Source: Punica granatum (lineage: Eukaryota; Streptophyta; Magnoliopsida; Myrtales; Lythraceae). From it: a DNA stretch of 64,000 nt. The stretch spans positions 20,247,845 to 20,311,844 of the forward strand of contig NC_045133.1 of the NCBI RefSeq assembly GCF_007655135.1, in the 5' to 3' direction. The notes beneath the pieces are model-generated. The model did no database searches and was not told the origin of the DNA. It saw nothing but the letters and a program-made list of their open reading frames with translations. Shown here in pieces: positions 1 to 11,158 of this stretch (position 1 is its first letter; every line of letters begins with the position of its first letter). The translations under genes were made by a program, and so were the position numbers.

Positions 1-313
1 TTCATAGAGTTATCATAGGGCGGGGATAATCGACGCCAAGCTAACAGCCTCAATTTTGGAATGAGGAGTGTCGTAGAGAAGAGAGTTGGGAAGGAGGAAA
101 GGAGAAGGAATGGTGATATATTTAGCAACACAATTTATCCCCGATAGACGCTAACGTGGCTACATTTGATTAGTCCGTGCGAAAGGCCACTTTGGTTGAG
201 CAAGAACTAATATTTAATTACTGTGGGAGCACGGAAGCAGCCTTACCCCCCATGATTGTGACGATGATTGGTTGGAGGATGTGATTAAAGGGGAATGTAC
301 ACATGCAATTATA
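1..313. other. Intergenic, nothing recognised
   Basis: This stretch has no open frame of convincing length, no RNA gene and no terminal-repeat structure that I can see. It is mixed-composition flanking DNA cut by the window edge. Confidence 0.5.
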
Positions 314-1248
314 TCTATGTATATATGCCTTTTAAAGTCAACAATTAAATAGATTGATGTAGTTTAAATTTTTTGATAAGTACTTTTCCAATATCTTTAG
401 TCAAGAGATTTTTTATTTTGTTTTATCAATTATAAGGAGTTTTCTGGGGAAAAATTTCAAGGAGTTTTTATTTATATATATTTTTGGAACTTTTCTTATT
501 TGTTAGTTGGGCACTCTTTTATTAGTTGTAAAATTAAACTTTAAAATCCAACAGGTGCTTACCCATCTATGGAGGATAAACTATTGCATTTTTTCGTAGA
601 TTCAATCAATTATAATTAGTCAACCGCACATTTTCATTTTTGAAGAGTTCATTGCAGTAATAGGATGGAAAATTCTAGCCAAAAACGATTTCTATAAATG
701 TAAATATTTGTTGATGAAATTTCCAGTGGGAGCTTAAATAAAATAGAGGTCATGGATTCATAATTTTCTTGCAAAAAATTAATTTTTGGAATAAGGTGGC
801 TTGCCATCAGGTTACTTCGTACATGACCGTAGCCTGGTCTGATTCATTTCATTATAATTTTTTAAAATATAATTTCCGACAAAATTGAAATTTTATTTGA
901 CCTCACAAATTATTTAGAGTAAAAAGACCGAATATTTCACTAAAACAAAGTTGAAATTCCTTTTTTTTTTTTTTACGAAGGTTTGATGATAATTTTATGT
1001 TTGAAAAATAATTATTAGAAAGTTTTTCAAGAGAAAAGAAGTTGGGATATCTAGTGGAATATCCATAAAAAAAACTAGATGAAATCCATGAAGAAGAGAA
1101 GACTACACCAGACACTAAAATAAGGTCAAACATTTCCTTATGAATTTATATAATTTATTAATTACAATATGTATAATAATAGAATAAATTGTCATTCTTA
1201 TTTCATTAATATATCGAACTACGTGCAATGCACGCGTCGGCCTACTAG
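314..1248 (+). mobile_element. Helitron-like non-autonomous element (3' end clear, 5' end tentative)
   Basis: The right end has the plant Helitron 3' signature: a short hairpin, GTGC-AAT-GCAC at about 1223-1233, followed some 11 bases later by CTAG at 1245-1248 and then a host T. The left end is placed at TCTATGTATATATG (from 314), preceded by A, which fits the 5' TC rule and insertion between A and T. There is no target duplication, as expected for this class. No Rep/helicase coding is visible, so it would be non-autonomous. The 5' end is a choice by eye among AT-rich alternatives. Confidence 0.38.
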
Positions 1249-1960
1249 TACTATATGCAAAAGTATGATGCGTTTCTCAAATTCTCACTATTTCAAAAAT
1301 ATCCACGTACCATCGCGACTTTTCGTTACTTTTTTAGGTTTATTACTTTTAGTCACATGATTTCATAATGCTTATATTTGTGTTCTTTCTCTTTATCATT
1401 GGTATTTGCCAATTTGTCCCCCCACATTTATTTCAACCGAGTAGCCCTTTTTGCAGGTATACTTGTCCAATTATTTCATATTAATTCAATTTTCTTCATA
1501 TTTTTCCTTACTTAAATAATGATATTACAAAGTTGTCGTTCTACATAATTAACAAAGCCATACTAATTCTTGAAACCATCGTACCTTTTGGTAAATGTCA
1601 ATTCTTTCAAACAATACAAACGAAATAACTTTTCAAACAACATTTCTAGAGGTCATTGCATCTCCTATGGCAAAATGTAATTCATACAATACTTTAATTT
1701 TGTTATCATAAAATTATATCTTCCTTAGTATAACAAAAAATATAAAGATTCGACAAAAAAGAAGAAGAGAAAGCTATAATTTAATAAGAAGATAAATTTA
1801 ATAGTTAAATTAGTATAGATAAATTTAATGATCAAACACTATTTCATATTTGGTGAAATATGATTTTCTGGTAAAAGGAAGTGATTGCTAAAGAGATGTG
1901 ATTATTCAAAGAGTTGCATTTATTTCTACTATATATACCTTATGTTTTCAAATAAACATA
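1249..1960. other. AT-rich intergenic DNA
   Basis: The stretch is AT-rich with several T and A runs. The short open frames here show no protein-like composition. No gene or repeat boundary is recognised. Confidence 0.5.
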
Positions 1961-2305
1961 TGTGTCAGCATCCAATTTTGGTCCACCGACTTCAGAGGGG
2001 CAAAATCGTCATTTTGCCACCCATGAGGGAACTATTTCCTATTAATTACTCGAGTATTCACGACTTTTCGAAAATAGCACATTTTCCTAATTTAACACCA
2101 ATTTTATGATTTTTCAAAAATAATACTATTTGGGACGTTTTTGAATTTCGCATACATCGACGTCAATTTTCAAAATTCAGAAAAAAATTCAAGATCAAAA
2201 ATAATTTTATCGCATAATATCGATCAACGAATTTTTCTTAGCACGACGGTGGACTCCCTTTTCGACGCTAACCGGGTCCATTTCCTTTTTTTTTTTTGGA
2301 TTCCT

Positions 2306-2572
2306 CCAGCGGCTCAGCCCGTTTCAGCACAAGTAGCAGCCCGGTCTGGATCCCAGCGGCCCAGTCCAAATATCCGCGGCCCAGCCCAGACAGCGTCCAC
2401 GGGCCCACTAGCCGCGGTCCGGTCCGTCTAGCAGCGGCCCAGTTTGGCCCAACAGCCCAGTCTGGATCCCAGAGGCTCATTCGGTCCAGCGAGCAGCCCG
2501 CTCGGTCCAACAGCCCAGTCCGACCCACTAGGCCCATTCCGGCCCAGTCTCCCCCAGCAGCCCAATTCGTAC
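2306..2572. repeat. GC-rich block of CAGC/CCCAG(T/C)C repeats
   Basis: The block consists of irregular repeats of AGCAGCCCAGTC, GGCCCA and GGATCCCAG in otherwise AT-rich DNA. It is bounded by a T tract on the left (2287-2298) and a T/A tract on the right (2580-2606). The open frames across it on both strands (about 70-110 codons) follow from the absence of AT-rich stop codons and have low-complexity Pro/Ser/Gln or Gly/Leu/Trp composition, so I do not call a gene. Confidence 0.6.
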
Positions 2573-2779
2573 GGCGATTCTTTTTTTTTATTATTATTTT
2601 TTATTTACAGAACCGCCCCTCAACTTCCTGAACTAGGTAAATTCTCGACTTAGTGGCAAGTCTAGCGCTTCATTTCTGTATATTAATGTTTGCTTGGATG
2701 GATGTCACATAAAATGAGTGTTCTTAGGTTGCGTGGGCGATCGAATTTGTCTCGAACTCGATTTTTACGAACTTTCCAT

Positions 2780-3590
2780 TTTGTCTCATCTCAGTCCTGA
2801 GGATGCATTTTATTTTTTTCAGATCTTCCCCAAATTTTAAAATTCTTTTCAGTCAAGTCCCAGCCATTTTTATCATTTTCCAATCAGTCATTGAATTTTC
2901 CATAATTTTCCAACCACACCAGGGAACTTTTCAGGTTGTTTCATTTTAGTCCCGGGGCTATTTTCCACCGTTTTCAGATCTGCCCCGAATTTTAAAATTC
3001 GTTTCAGTCAAGTCCCAGCCACTTTTACTATTTTCCAATCAGTCCTTGAATTTTCCGGAACTTTCCAACCACTCCAAAGAAATTTTCAAGTTGTTTCAGT
3101 TTAGTCCCGGGGCTATTCTACCCTTTTCAGATCGGCCCGGATTTTAAAATTCGTTTCAGTCAAGTCCCAGCCATTTCTACCATTTTCCAATCAGTCCTTG
3201 AATTTTTCAAAATTTTCCAACCACTCCATGGAACTTTTCAAGTTGTTTCAGTTTAGTCCCGGGGCTATTTTCCACCCTATTCAAATCTGCCCCGAATCTT
3301 AAAATTCGTTTCAGTCGAGTCCCGGCCATTTGTAGCACGTTCCAATCAGTCCCTGAATTTTTTAGGATTTTTAAACCAGTTCCGAAAACTTTTAAAGTCG
3401 TTTCAGTTTGGTCCTTGGGGCATTTTTTCACTTTTCAGATCAGCCCGAATTTTCAAATTCGTTTCAAATAAGTCCTGAGACAGTTTCAGTAATTCTTATG
3501 CAGTCCCCAATTTTTCCAGAATTTTCAAATCAATCCTCTGAAACATAATCCGAATTTTCAAATCAATCCCTAGACATTTTCTAAAGATAC
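2780..3590. repeat. Tandem array of a ~154-bp unit, about five degenerate copies
   Basis: The phrase TTTCAGTCAAGTCCCAGCC recurs near 2848, 3003, 3154, 3309 (as CAGTCGAGTCCCGGCC) and 3462 (decayed), giving spacings of 151-155 bases. Each unit also carries TTTTCCAATCAGTCC, TTTTCCAACCACTCC, TTTAGTCCCGGGGCTATT and a CCCGAATTTTAAAATTCG phrase in the same order. The last copy is the most diverged. Such arrays are common inside long plant LTRs. Confidence 0.8.
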
Positions 3591-3752
3591 CCAACCCTTT
3601 CCTTCTTGGATCCCCGACCGACAAGGTATGTGCCCCATTTAAATATTTTATTTATGTAATTATATGTATACAACATGATAATACGTGTTCTTTGCATGAT
3701 TTTCCGCTTCCATGAGTCGGTGCCGTTTTATCGATTCCGTTAATATTATGTT

Positions 3753-5385
3753 TGTTGGAAATTGGTGTATGCCCTAGAAGCAATCTATAATCAGTTCTGT
3801 AATATGATATCTATTTCATTATAAAACGAGGCATTTCTTTTATTGTGTAGATTGCGCTAAATATGATTTTACACAATAATGTCTTTGGAATAGTATGTTC
3901 AATAGGCATCAAGTGTGACTTGATTGTGAAATCCTATAATTATCGAACATTATTCCTAAATGTCCATAGTCAAAGTATTATCGTTAATTAGGACAACGAT
4001 AATACGGTTAGACTAGTGTGGGTGTTGATTGATGACCAAGTCTCACAGGTCATGGATATGGAAATATCAAATCACACCACATGTATACATTAAGAGTAAT
4101 GTGTATTGGACTGACCCGCCATGAGATTGCTACATGGGTTGTTACGTAACTGTCATTAGCATATCTCAAAGTGACTATAGTGTAATGATCCTTTGACTTG
4201 AGGTCACAATGGATTCCTACATGTAATGTCATATACTTTGATACTGTCAACGCCACCGTAACAGGCTGGTTAGAAAGACAGTTATTTGGTATATCACAGA
4301 GCATGGAGAGGAATGTGAGTGATCGAGATAGGATTTGTCCCTCCTACGAAACAGGAGCGATATCTCACGGCCACTTGGTGGTTAAGTCTAAAAGTGTATG
4401 CATACCCAAATGAGTCGATATAGCGATATCGAGCTCATTTGTTCTAATAGACTTACCCGGTAAACCAAGAAAAAGAGATATTGAGCCATACAAGGATGTC
4501 ATCGACCATGCCTTGGGCTCAATAGAGATATAGAGGACAATGGATTATATTACACGGTAATATAGGTCACGAGGTTCGTCGAGAAATTGACTTTCCGATT
4601 ACTTGAGTAACAGTGATACATTGCTAGATGCCGCTTACTATTTGTAATATTGAAATAGAGATTTCGATATTACTGTCAACGTAATTGGGAACCTACAAGG
4701 TCACACACTACGACTAAATTGACGAGATATTTTGAAACAATAAAATCGTCTAATTGAGATTAGATGATTTATGGTGTGACCGATTAAGAGGATATTTAAT
4801 GAGATTAAATTTGTCGATTAATTAGACTCGATTTATTAGATTAAATGGACTAAATTGATGCACGATTAAAACGATGACACATGGTAATTTGGGATCCTTA
4901 TTTCACTTTGTCCCACACCGGTCATGGACAAGAAAATCATCCCCCCAAGCTCTATATATATAGAAACATACGGCACAAATATATTGAATATAAAACACAT
5001 ATATGTATATATATATGTGCTGATACATATATGTGTACATGCATATGTGTGTATGCTTTATATATGTGAGCATATATATATAAATAATTTGAATTGAATT
5101 GTTCAATTCAAATTAGGTCCATTAGTTTGAAAATTTCGGGTGTTGTATCAGTGTTTCTTTCGAGTGTTGGCCGCTAGCACCGCCGATCTCGAAGACTCGT
5201 CGACAAAGTCGGTGTGGATACCGGTAGAGGCGTCACGCGTGGGACGCTCGGTCAACAATTTTAAATATTCCAGGTACGCTTTTATTTACTCTTATTCTTC
5301 TAGTAGGTCTTGGGATTAGTTTCACGGGTAGAAAATTTTTGAATTTCTGTTCCTTTTCGCTTCCGTTAGCCCCGTGGAACTAGCA
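3753..5385 (+). mobile_element. Solo LTR (1.63 kb), copy A
   Basis: The element starts TGTTGGAAATTGG and ends GGAACTAGCA, so it has the TG...CA ends of an LTR. The 5 bases ATGTT stand immediately before it (3748-3752) and immediately after it (5386-5390), which is a clean target-site duplication. No gag-pol and no second LTR lie beside it, so it reads as a solo LTR left by LTR-LTR recombination. It contains a TATATATGTGTATG-type simple-sequence stretch near 4984-5085. A homologous copy in the opposite orientation lies at 58287-61393. The short open frames inside it are not genes. Confidence 0.85.
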
Positions 5386-7470
5386 ATGTTTGTGTATGTT
5401 TGTATGTGTTTATCATGATCATGACGGCATCGATTGTGTAAAATATGTATGTTTGTCGTGCTTGACGTGATAATGTGCCATTGATTCGTGTTTAAACGCT
5501 TTATTTTCTCGTTTTAATCGAAACCTCACATGAATCGGTTTAATCATGCAAACTCGACCTAAAATTAATTTTTAAATCCCAAGGTGGTCAGGAATTAGGA
5601 TTCGCATCGGACGGTCCATTAATGATCAGCTCGACGGTCTAAAATCCGCATATTTAGAGTATTTGGCAAAACATAAATTAATTTGACCAATAATTCCACT
5701 AACGGGGTAATTAGGACGTTCATGCGATTAATTAACTCACTGGCCATAATAATTTTGCACGAATTGATAATAAACCGGTAACACGCGTCGATAGGTTGCA
5801 AACATGCGTTGGTGCCCTTCTCAAAACTTGCAAATTTTATAAAACCCGAGACACGTGGCTCGATGTGACATGGATGTCTAGGAAGGACTTGTGCGTCTTG
5901 ACTCGAGACCTCACCTGATTTCAAGAAACTCAGGTCGGGGCGTGGAAGTTCTTCTTAGATCACTTCCTGATAAATTAACCGATCATTTGGCTTTTTAGGG
6001 TTCTTAACAACCCTAGAAGGTCCAGGGGATCGGTTAGCGCCGGTCACAGGCCAATGTGGCCCGCATCGCGTAATCTCTCTTTTCCGAAAATAATTTTCAT
6101 CTCAAGGGCAAAATCGTCTATTTGCAACTTAGCGACATCCCTAAGATTAGAATAAGGGAAACACTACAGTATCAGGGTAGGGGTGGGCTATCTATCTAGG
6201 CGCAGGTTCATCTGCATAGCCCGCTCTATCCGATCGATGAGTTTTTGTTATTCTAGCATAGTTTCGGGTAGTTAGTTCGAGTGGATTGGCTCAAAATACA
6301 AATACCGGACTAATTGTGTACTTGGTTAAGACAAAAACAGGCAATAGCGGGATAGGCACTAGGTTCTAGGACTTATGGGCGAAATCCATGTTTGGTAATA
6401 ACTTGTAACAACCGTAGTGTCACGACATATAATAATCCTAAAAGCAATCCATAAACACAAGACTTGATGGCAGACGTCACGTACCTCGGGTCCTCGAAAA
6501 ATAGTACCAAATGCGAAATACCTTCCCGAGGCGGTCCTTGACAGATTCACACCCTGTACCCACTTTTTCTGCTTTAGGATTGGATTTGCATGCCAAGATA
6601 ACCCGGTTAATAATCGGTTAATTCACGTAAATTCGGCAATAACAAAACCCTATTGTTTATTTATTTGTGCCCGCTTGTTATATTCTTGCACTTGTTTGTT
6701 ATGCGGATCGAGCTCGATCATTTAGGATACAATCCATAGGGGGTCCAACGCCCCAATCGTAGATCACGGGGTCCAATCCCCAAACACTGAGCGGGCATCT
6801 TAATTTCAATTCCGGTCTTTTCAAATCACACGGTGAGCACAAGTGGAATAAAAAATCAACGCGAACCGACCGGGATTCAGTTGTTGTAATTTGTATTTTA
6901 TTTATTTGTGAGGACAATGTAAGGGTTTATGTTGTATATTTATTCATGTAAGAATCACAGTCGGAGAGTAGGCGGTCGGAGTGTTTCTTCGAATTTACGG
7001 TGTCAAAACGCGTAAGACGACCGGAACTCAATTAAGCGGTAATTAAATTAAAATTGCAAGCCTAGACAAGCTAGAGTACCGATAGGCATGCGAGATATAG
7101 GCTCGCATGTAACAGAACCCCCGAATTCGGAACCTCGGGTTTCACAGACCATATGCCTTAGCAATTAGGTGTACCTCGTACCCCTAGACCTGGGTAACTT
7201 GCTGGCCCTCGACTTTCGGGTAGTAAAATGACAAGTAGCGACTCCTTCTCACGTGCGTCCGTCGCGCGTCCCCGGGAAGGTGGACACTCCCAATCCACAT
7301 TGCATAGGCTCTCGCATGCGTGTCCCGACAAGACGAAATTTGGATGCGTACAGTATGAAAAATCCCTTGAACTCACTCCTTCCTCTAAAACTTTTCTACT
7401 AGATAGTTCATTAAGAAGTATTAAAAGATTCTCAACATTGTTGCCCCGAAAATCTCAATAATTAATCGTG

Positions 7471-8000
7471 TTCTTATATTTCAAAAAGTATGTCATTTCT
7501 TATATATTTCTATTCCCTTAAATTTTATATATTCTTTATAGGTCTTTAATAGAGAATATTTACGTACGGTTCTCGAATAACCCTTCATATGTTGTTATTC
7601 ATAAATTTTACTCTTTTTTTAGGATACCATAATTGTCCCTCTATATTTTCAGATAGGGTTAATTAAACTAGAGATACAACAACCAGGGGTAACAGAAAAT
7701 GAAAGATTCTCAATGAACTCGGCAACCCAAGCTCTGGGTTTAGTACATCTACGTAAACAGGAAAAGCATATTGAATCAATGGGGACTACCCTTGACCTTG
7801 ATCTTGAGGCTGTGATCTTGCTACTGGCAATGAAACAAGGAAACCCAGAAACAGGAGATATTGTACGAAAGGCCAGAAGGGTGTCGCCATTGTTGGACTT
7901 TGTTGACCTTGATCGAAGATCAGAGAGAGAGACACGCGAGGGAGAGATAAGGGGAGAGAGAATTTTTAAAAAGCATTTTTCTAATTTTTTATTATTTTTA
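7471..8000. other. Intergenic; unassigned open frame
   Basis: A 129-codon plus-strand frame begins at 7713, but it runs into the MITE at 8001 and its sequence matches no family I recognise. Nothing else is seen. The last nine bases (7992-8000, TTATTTTTA) are the left target duplication of the next element. Confidence 0.45.
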
Positions 8001-8427
8001 GGATTAATTACACTGGTGGTCCAAAAAATTTTAATAATGTATCATATTGGTCCAAAAAGTTTTTTTTGCTACTTGATAGTACAAAATGTTTCAAAGTTGT
8101 AACATGATAGTACAAACCGTCATTTCGTCATTGACGCCGTCAAGCCGTCCTTTATAAGACTGTAAATTTTACACCATCGTGTAACTTACGTCAAACATTT
8201 TGTACAATTAAGTTACAACTTCAAAATATTCTGCATCATCGTGTGACGTTCCACAAAAATCGGTTTTGCACCATTAGCGTCGGCTTGACGACGTCAATGG
8301 CAAGATGATGGTTTGTACTATCATGTTACAACTTTGAAACATTTTGTATCATCAAATAGTAAAAAAAACTTTTTGGACCAACCTGATACATTATTAAAAC
8401 TTTTTGGACCACCAGTGTAATTTACCC
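8001..8427. mobile_element. Mutator-type foldback MITE with 9-bp duplication
   Basis: The left end GGATTAATTACACTGGTGG and the right end read in reverse, GGGTAAATTACACTGGTGG, pair as terminal inverted repeats. The pairing continues for about 150 bases on each side, covering the phrases GTCCAAAAAGTTTT, AAAATGTTTCAAAGTTGTAA and CATGATAGTACAAACC. The flanks are exact 9-base duplications, TTATTTTTA at 7992-8000 and 8428-8436. The long arms and 9-bp duplication fit a non-autonomous Mutator-like (MULE) foldback element. It has no coding capacity. Confidence 0.8.
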
Positions 8428-8436
8428 TTATTTTTA

Positions 8437-9221
8437 TTGTTTAATTTTTGTTTTTATTTTATTTATTTTGCCACGTTAGCATTTTGCTAACTGCATCAAT
8501 TTTTGCTAACAGCATCAATAAGAAATGGACGTAATATATATGATTGTAAATATTATCAACCTTCATGCACTCAATTGTTACATTTTAAACTTTTTGTATC
8601 GAAGTGATACATTTCTAAAACATTTTGTACTCCTGGTGTAATTAACCCTCTCGAGATTTATTTGATTGTTAATCTTTTTCTTCATACTCTTGTTCATATT
8701 TTTATAGGAAGCAGGAAATTGAGTGGTGGGAGCCTTTGGCTAGCAACTAACATCCGCTGACAACCTCGCCAGGGGTGGTGGTGCCCTCCGATGAACCACC
8801 GCTGGCCCGATTTGCCTTTCTCTTTTGTTCTTCGATCCCATAAGTTTGCTCCTCATGTGTTTTTATATAATTTTTCTATTTTTTTATTACGAATTTTAGG
8901 TTTAATTTTAAAATTTTTAAAATATTCAAAATAGTGAAAATGCCTTATGTAAATATTTACAAATGTTTTGTCATGTTTATACAAAAGTAAACTTTTGTTA
9001 TGTTTTGTAATCTTTTGATGTAAATACATTTTGTCTCAATGAAATATTGCCACTTATCCCAAAAAAAAAAACATTTTGGTCTAAAAATGAAAATGTTTCA
9101 ATTTTTTTTCTTATTTAGTACTTATCCCAAATGAAATTTGAGAATTAATTATAATTATATGTGATTTGCACTAAAAACAAGATTAGCAATAATTATTCAT
9201 TACTTAGAATTATAAAAAATT
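8437..9221. other. Intergenic; fragment of the neighbouring MITE family
   Basis: At about 8572-8655 phrases such as ACATTTTAAACTTTTTGTATC, AAAACATTTTGTAC and CTGGTGTAATTAACCC repeat the terminal arm of the 8001-8427 element, so this is probably a truncated relative. The rest is AT-rich with no gene seen. Confidence 0.5.
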
Positions 9222-9416
9222 ATGATGCGTTTGGTTTCAGAGTTAAAGTAACTTTGATTTTGATTGTGGAAAGTGACAAATGTTGTATAATGTGTTAAGT
9301 TAAAGTTAAAGTTAAATTTTTTGAATTTGAAAATGTGTATTTTTGTTGTGTAATGGGTGGAGTTAAAGTTAAAGTTAAAATTTTTGTGATTTTAACCCTG
9401 AAAACAAACGGGCCAA
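9222..9416. mobile_element. Short MITE-like inverted-repeat element
   Basis: The left end TGCGTTTGGTTTCAGAGTT and the reverse complement of the right end, GCCCGTTTGTTTTCAGGGTT, match at most positions. Between them lie repeated GTTAAAGTTAAAGTTAAA runs on both sides (around 9299 and 9362). The ends resemble the GGCCYGTTTGGTT start of Tourist/PIF-type MITEs. I could not find a clean target duplication, so the exact borders and superfamily are open. Confidence 0.5.
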
Positions 9417-10960
9417 CTTTGTTAATTTGCTTTTCTCACATGTTCCTTTAACAGTGTTTACTCCTTTTACTCTTGATTATCATTATTTTAATCAAACTTT
9501 CTACTAGGACTTTTTATATTAATTAATTTATTGCTTATGTTTTATTTTTTATTTTTTCTTATTTTAAAATTTATTATATGTGTAACACAACAAGAATATT
9601 AGATTACTAATGTACTGAAAATGAATATATATTACAATTTTTTCTGATGAAACATTAGATTTTTTTTGTTTCAATTAACTATTCCTAAAGTCCAAAAAAT
9701 ATATAATAGTTTGGTAATATGCAATATTAAAAGATTATACATTCACTTCTTATATTAAGCTTTATTTTTTTAAGTAAATCGACTTAATTCTTACAGGAAA
9801 ATTGAATTATTATTTGTATTTTTTTATAATATCAATTTGTTTTATTAAAATGAAAAGTATCAATATACATTAAAGATATTAGTAATTCATATTTATTTTG
9901 GTATCTCTAAATCAACCAATAATATTATTAATGATATTATATAAATAATTCATACCTAATTATTAAATGAAATTTATTTTTTATATTTTCTAGCATTTTA
10001 TTAGTACCACGTCTTCCCACTTAATTGATGAATCTTTGAACGTGCAAAGCACGTGTAGTTTCACTATTATATATATATATATATATATGCATGGTTTAGT
10101 TAATATTTCTTAATTGACAAAATGACAAAAGCACTAGTTCTTAATCTGGGAAACTGGTTCAAGTTGATTGAAATTACTTACCTTGATTGAAAATGGTTTT
10201 GGCAATTCTTTCCATTTTTGTTTTACTTGAGAAAATCTTATATCCATTTTCTTTGATTACATTATCTTCTAGCTTATGCTATTATATAAGCTGGAGTTCA
10301 TTTTTATAATTACCTAATTAATATGATAGTTAAAAGGTCCAAAACATATTTTATTATTAGTTCAAATATTATGCAATTAAAAATGAAAGAGATAATTTGA
10401 CGGACTCTATCGTCTAATTAATGTACTTCTCTTTCTTTCATTTCACAAGTCAATATCTCCTTATTTTCTCTCTCTACTCTCAAACTCCTAAAGCAATGTT
10501 CTATCATATTATCTTTTTAAAAATATTTTATCTCCAATTCTGACTTTCATTTTCTTATAATTATTCTTTTTTAGAACTAAGAGGTATTTATTTGAATTTG
10601 ATTAGACTTTTTTTTATTCTTATAAACCTCCTTTATATCTATTTTTAAAAAAAGTAACGTGCCGTTTTCAATGCAACAATTTAAGTATTATATGCTAAGT
10701 GTTTCCATTCGGTGACCGGTTATTCATTATTTAACAAGTCACCTCACAACCGTCTAGAATATGTCGGTTTTGGATCAGTTGTGCTCAGGAAACTTCCTCG
10801 AACTGAATTTTTTCTCCCCGATCTACAAATATTGCCGTGTATTCATAGGTAACTCCATGCAGTTATAAAAACTTAACAGCAGAAACAAATTTTTTTTGGT
10901 AAGGCTTTTTTTTGGGTAAGGCAGTAGAAACAAATTTAATCCTTCTACATAGGATGCTGT
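9417..10960. other. AT-rich intergenic DNA upstream of the NOI gene
   Basis: The sequence is very AT-rich. A perfect ACGTGC-AAA-GCACGT hairpin at about 10038-10052 is followed by GTAGTTTCACTAT and a TA dinucleotide run (10068-10088). This may be a decayed Helitron 3' end. No gene is seen. The NOI promoter probably lies in the last few hundred bases, but I cannot place a TATA box. Confidence 0.45.
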
Positions 10961-11158
10961 CCATATGTGGAACCTTCAAAATCGGTGTCTGATCTTCAGT
11001 TTCCTGATTTTCAGCTCCTCTGTTCTTCTTCCTCCCATTCCCCTGTCATTCTCTTTCCTCATCTTCTTCTTCTTTCTTCCCTCCTCTTCTCTCCCCTTCT
11101 TCCTCCCTCCAAGGATCAGCCATTTTCCTGACCCGAAAAGCTCCTGCGACATATCACA

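Larger units (their letters stand above)
1961..7470. mobile_element. Degenerate LTR-retrotransposon-derived region (probable large Ty3/gypsy-type LTR)
   Basis: A possible left edge starts TGTGTCAGCATCC at 1961. Inside are a GC-rich CCCAG-type block, a 154-bp tandem array and a GC-richer right part (about 5.9-7.4 kb) with the phrase GTAGCGACTCCTTCTCACG near 7225. That phrase resembles the 3' part of large plant gypsy LTRs. No gag or pol frame is seen, so it could be a solo LTR or an internally deleted remnant. The right edge is uncertain and no target duplication was found. The solo LTR at 3753-5385 is a later insertion into it. The family assignment rests on recollected similarity, not on a coding domain. 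Confidence 0.35.

Noticed and set aside
2141..2653. Several overlapping frames over the GC-rich block on both strands
   Set aside because: They follow from a stop-poor CCCAG/CAGC repeat; low-complexity protein in every frame.
4903..5106. Frames rich in Tyr/Ile/His inside the solo LTR
   Set aside because: They translate a TATATGTG simple-sequence stretch.
7713..8102. 129-codon plus-strand frame
   Set aside because: It runs into the MITE, so its end is transposon sequence. No family resemblance and no splice or promoter support.
9299..9380. GTTAAAGTTAAAGTTAAA runs as interstitial telomere
   Set aside because: The plant telomere unit is TTTAGGG; this repeat differs and sits in the arms of a MITE.
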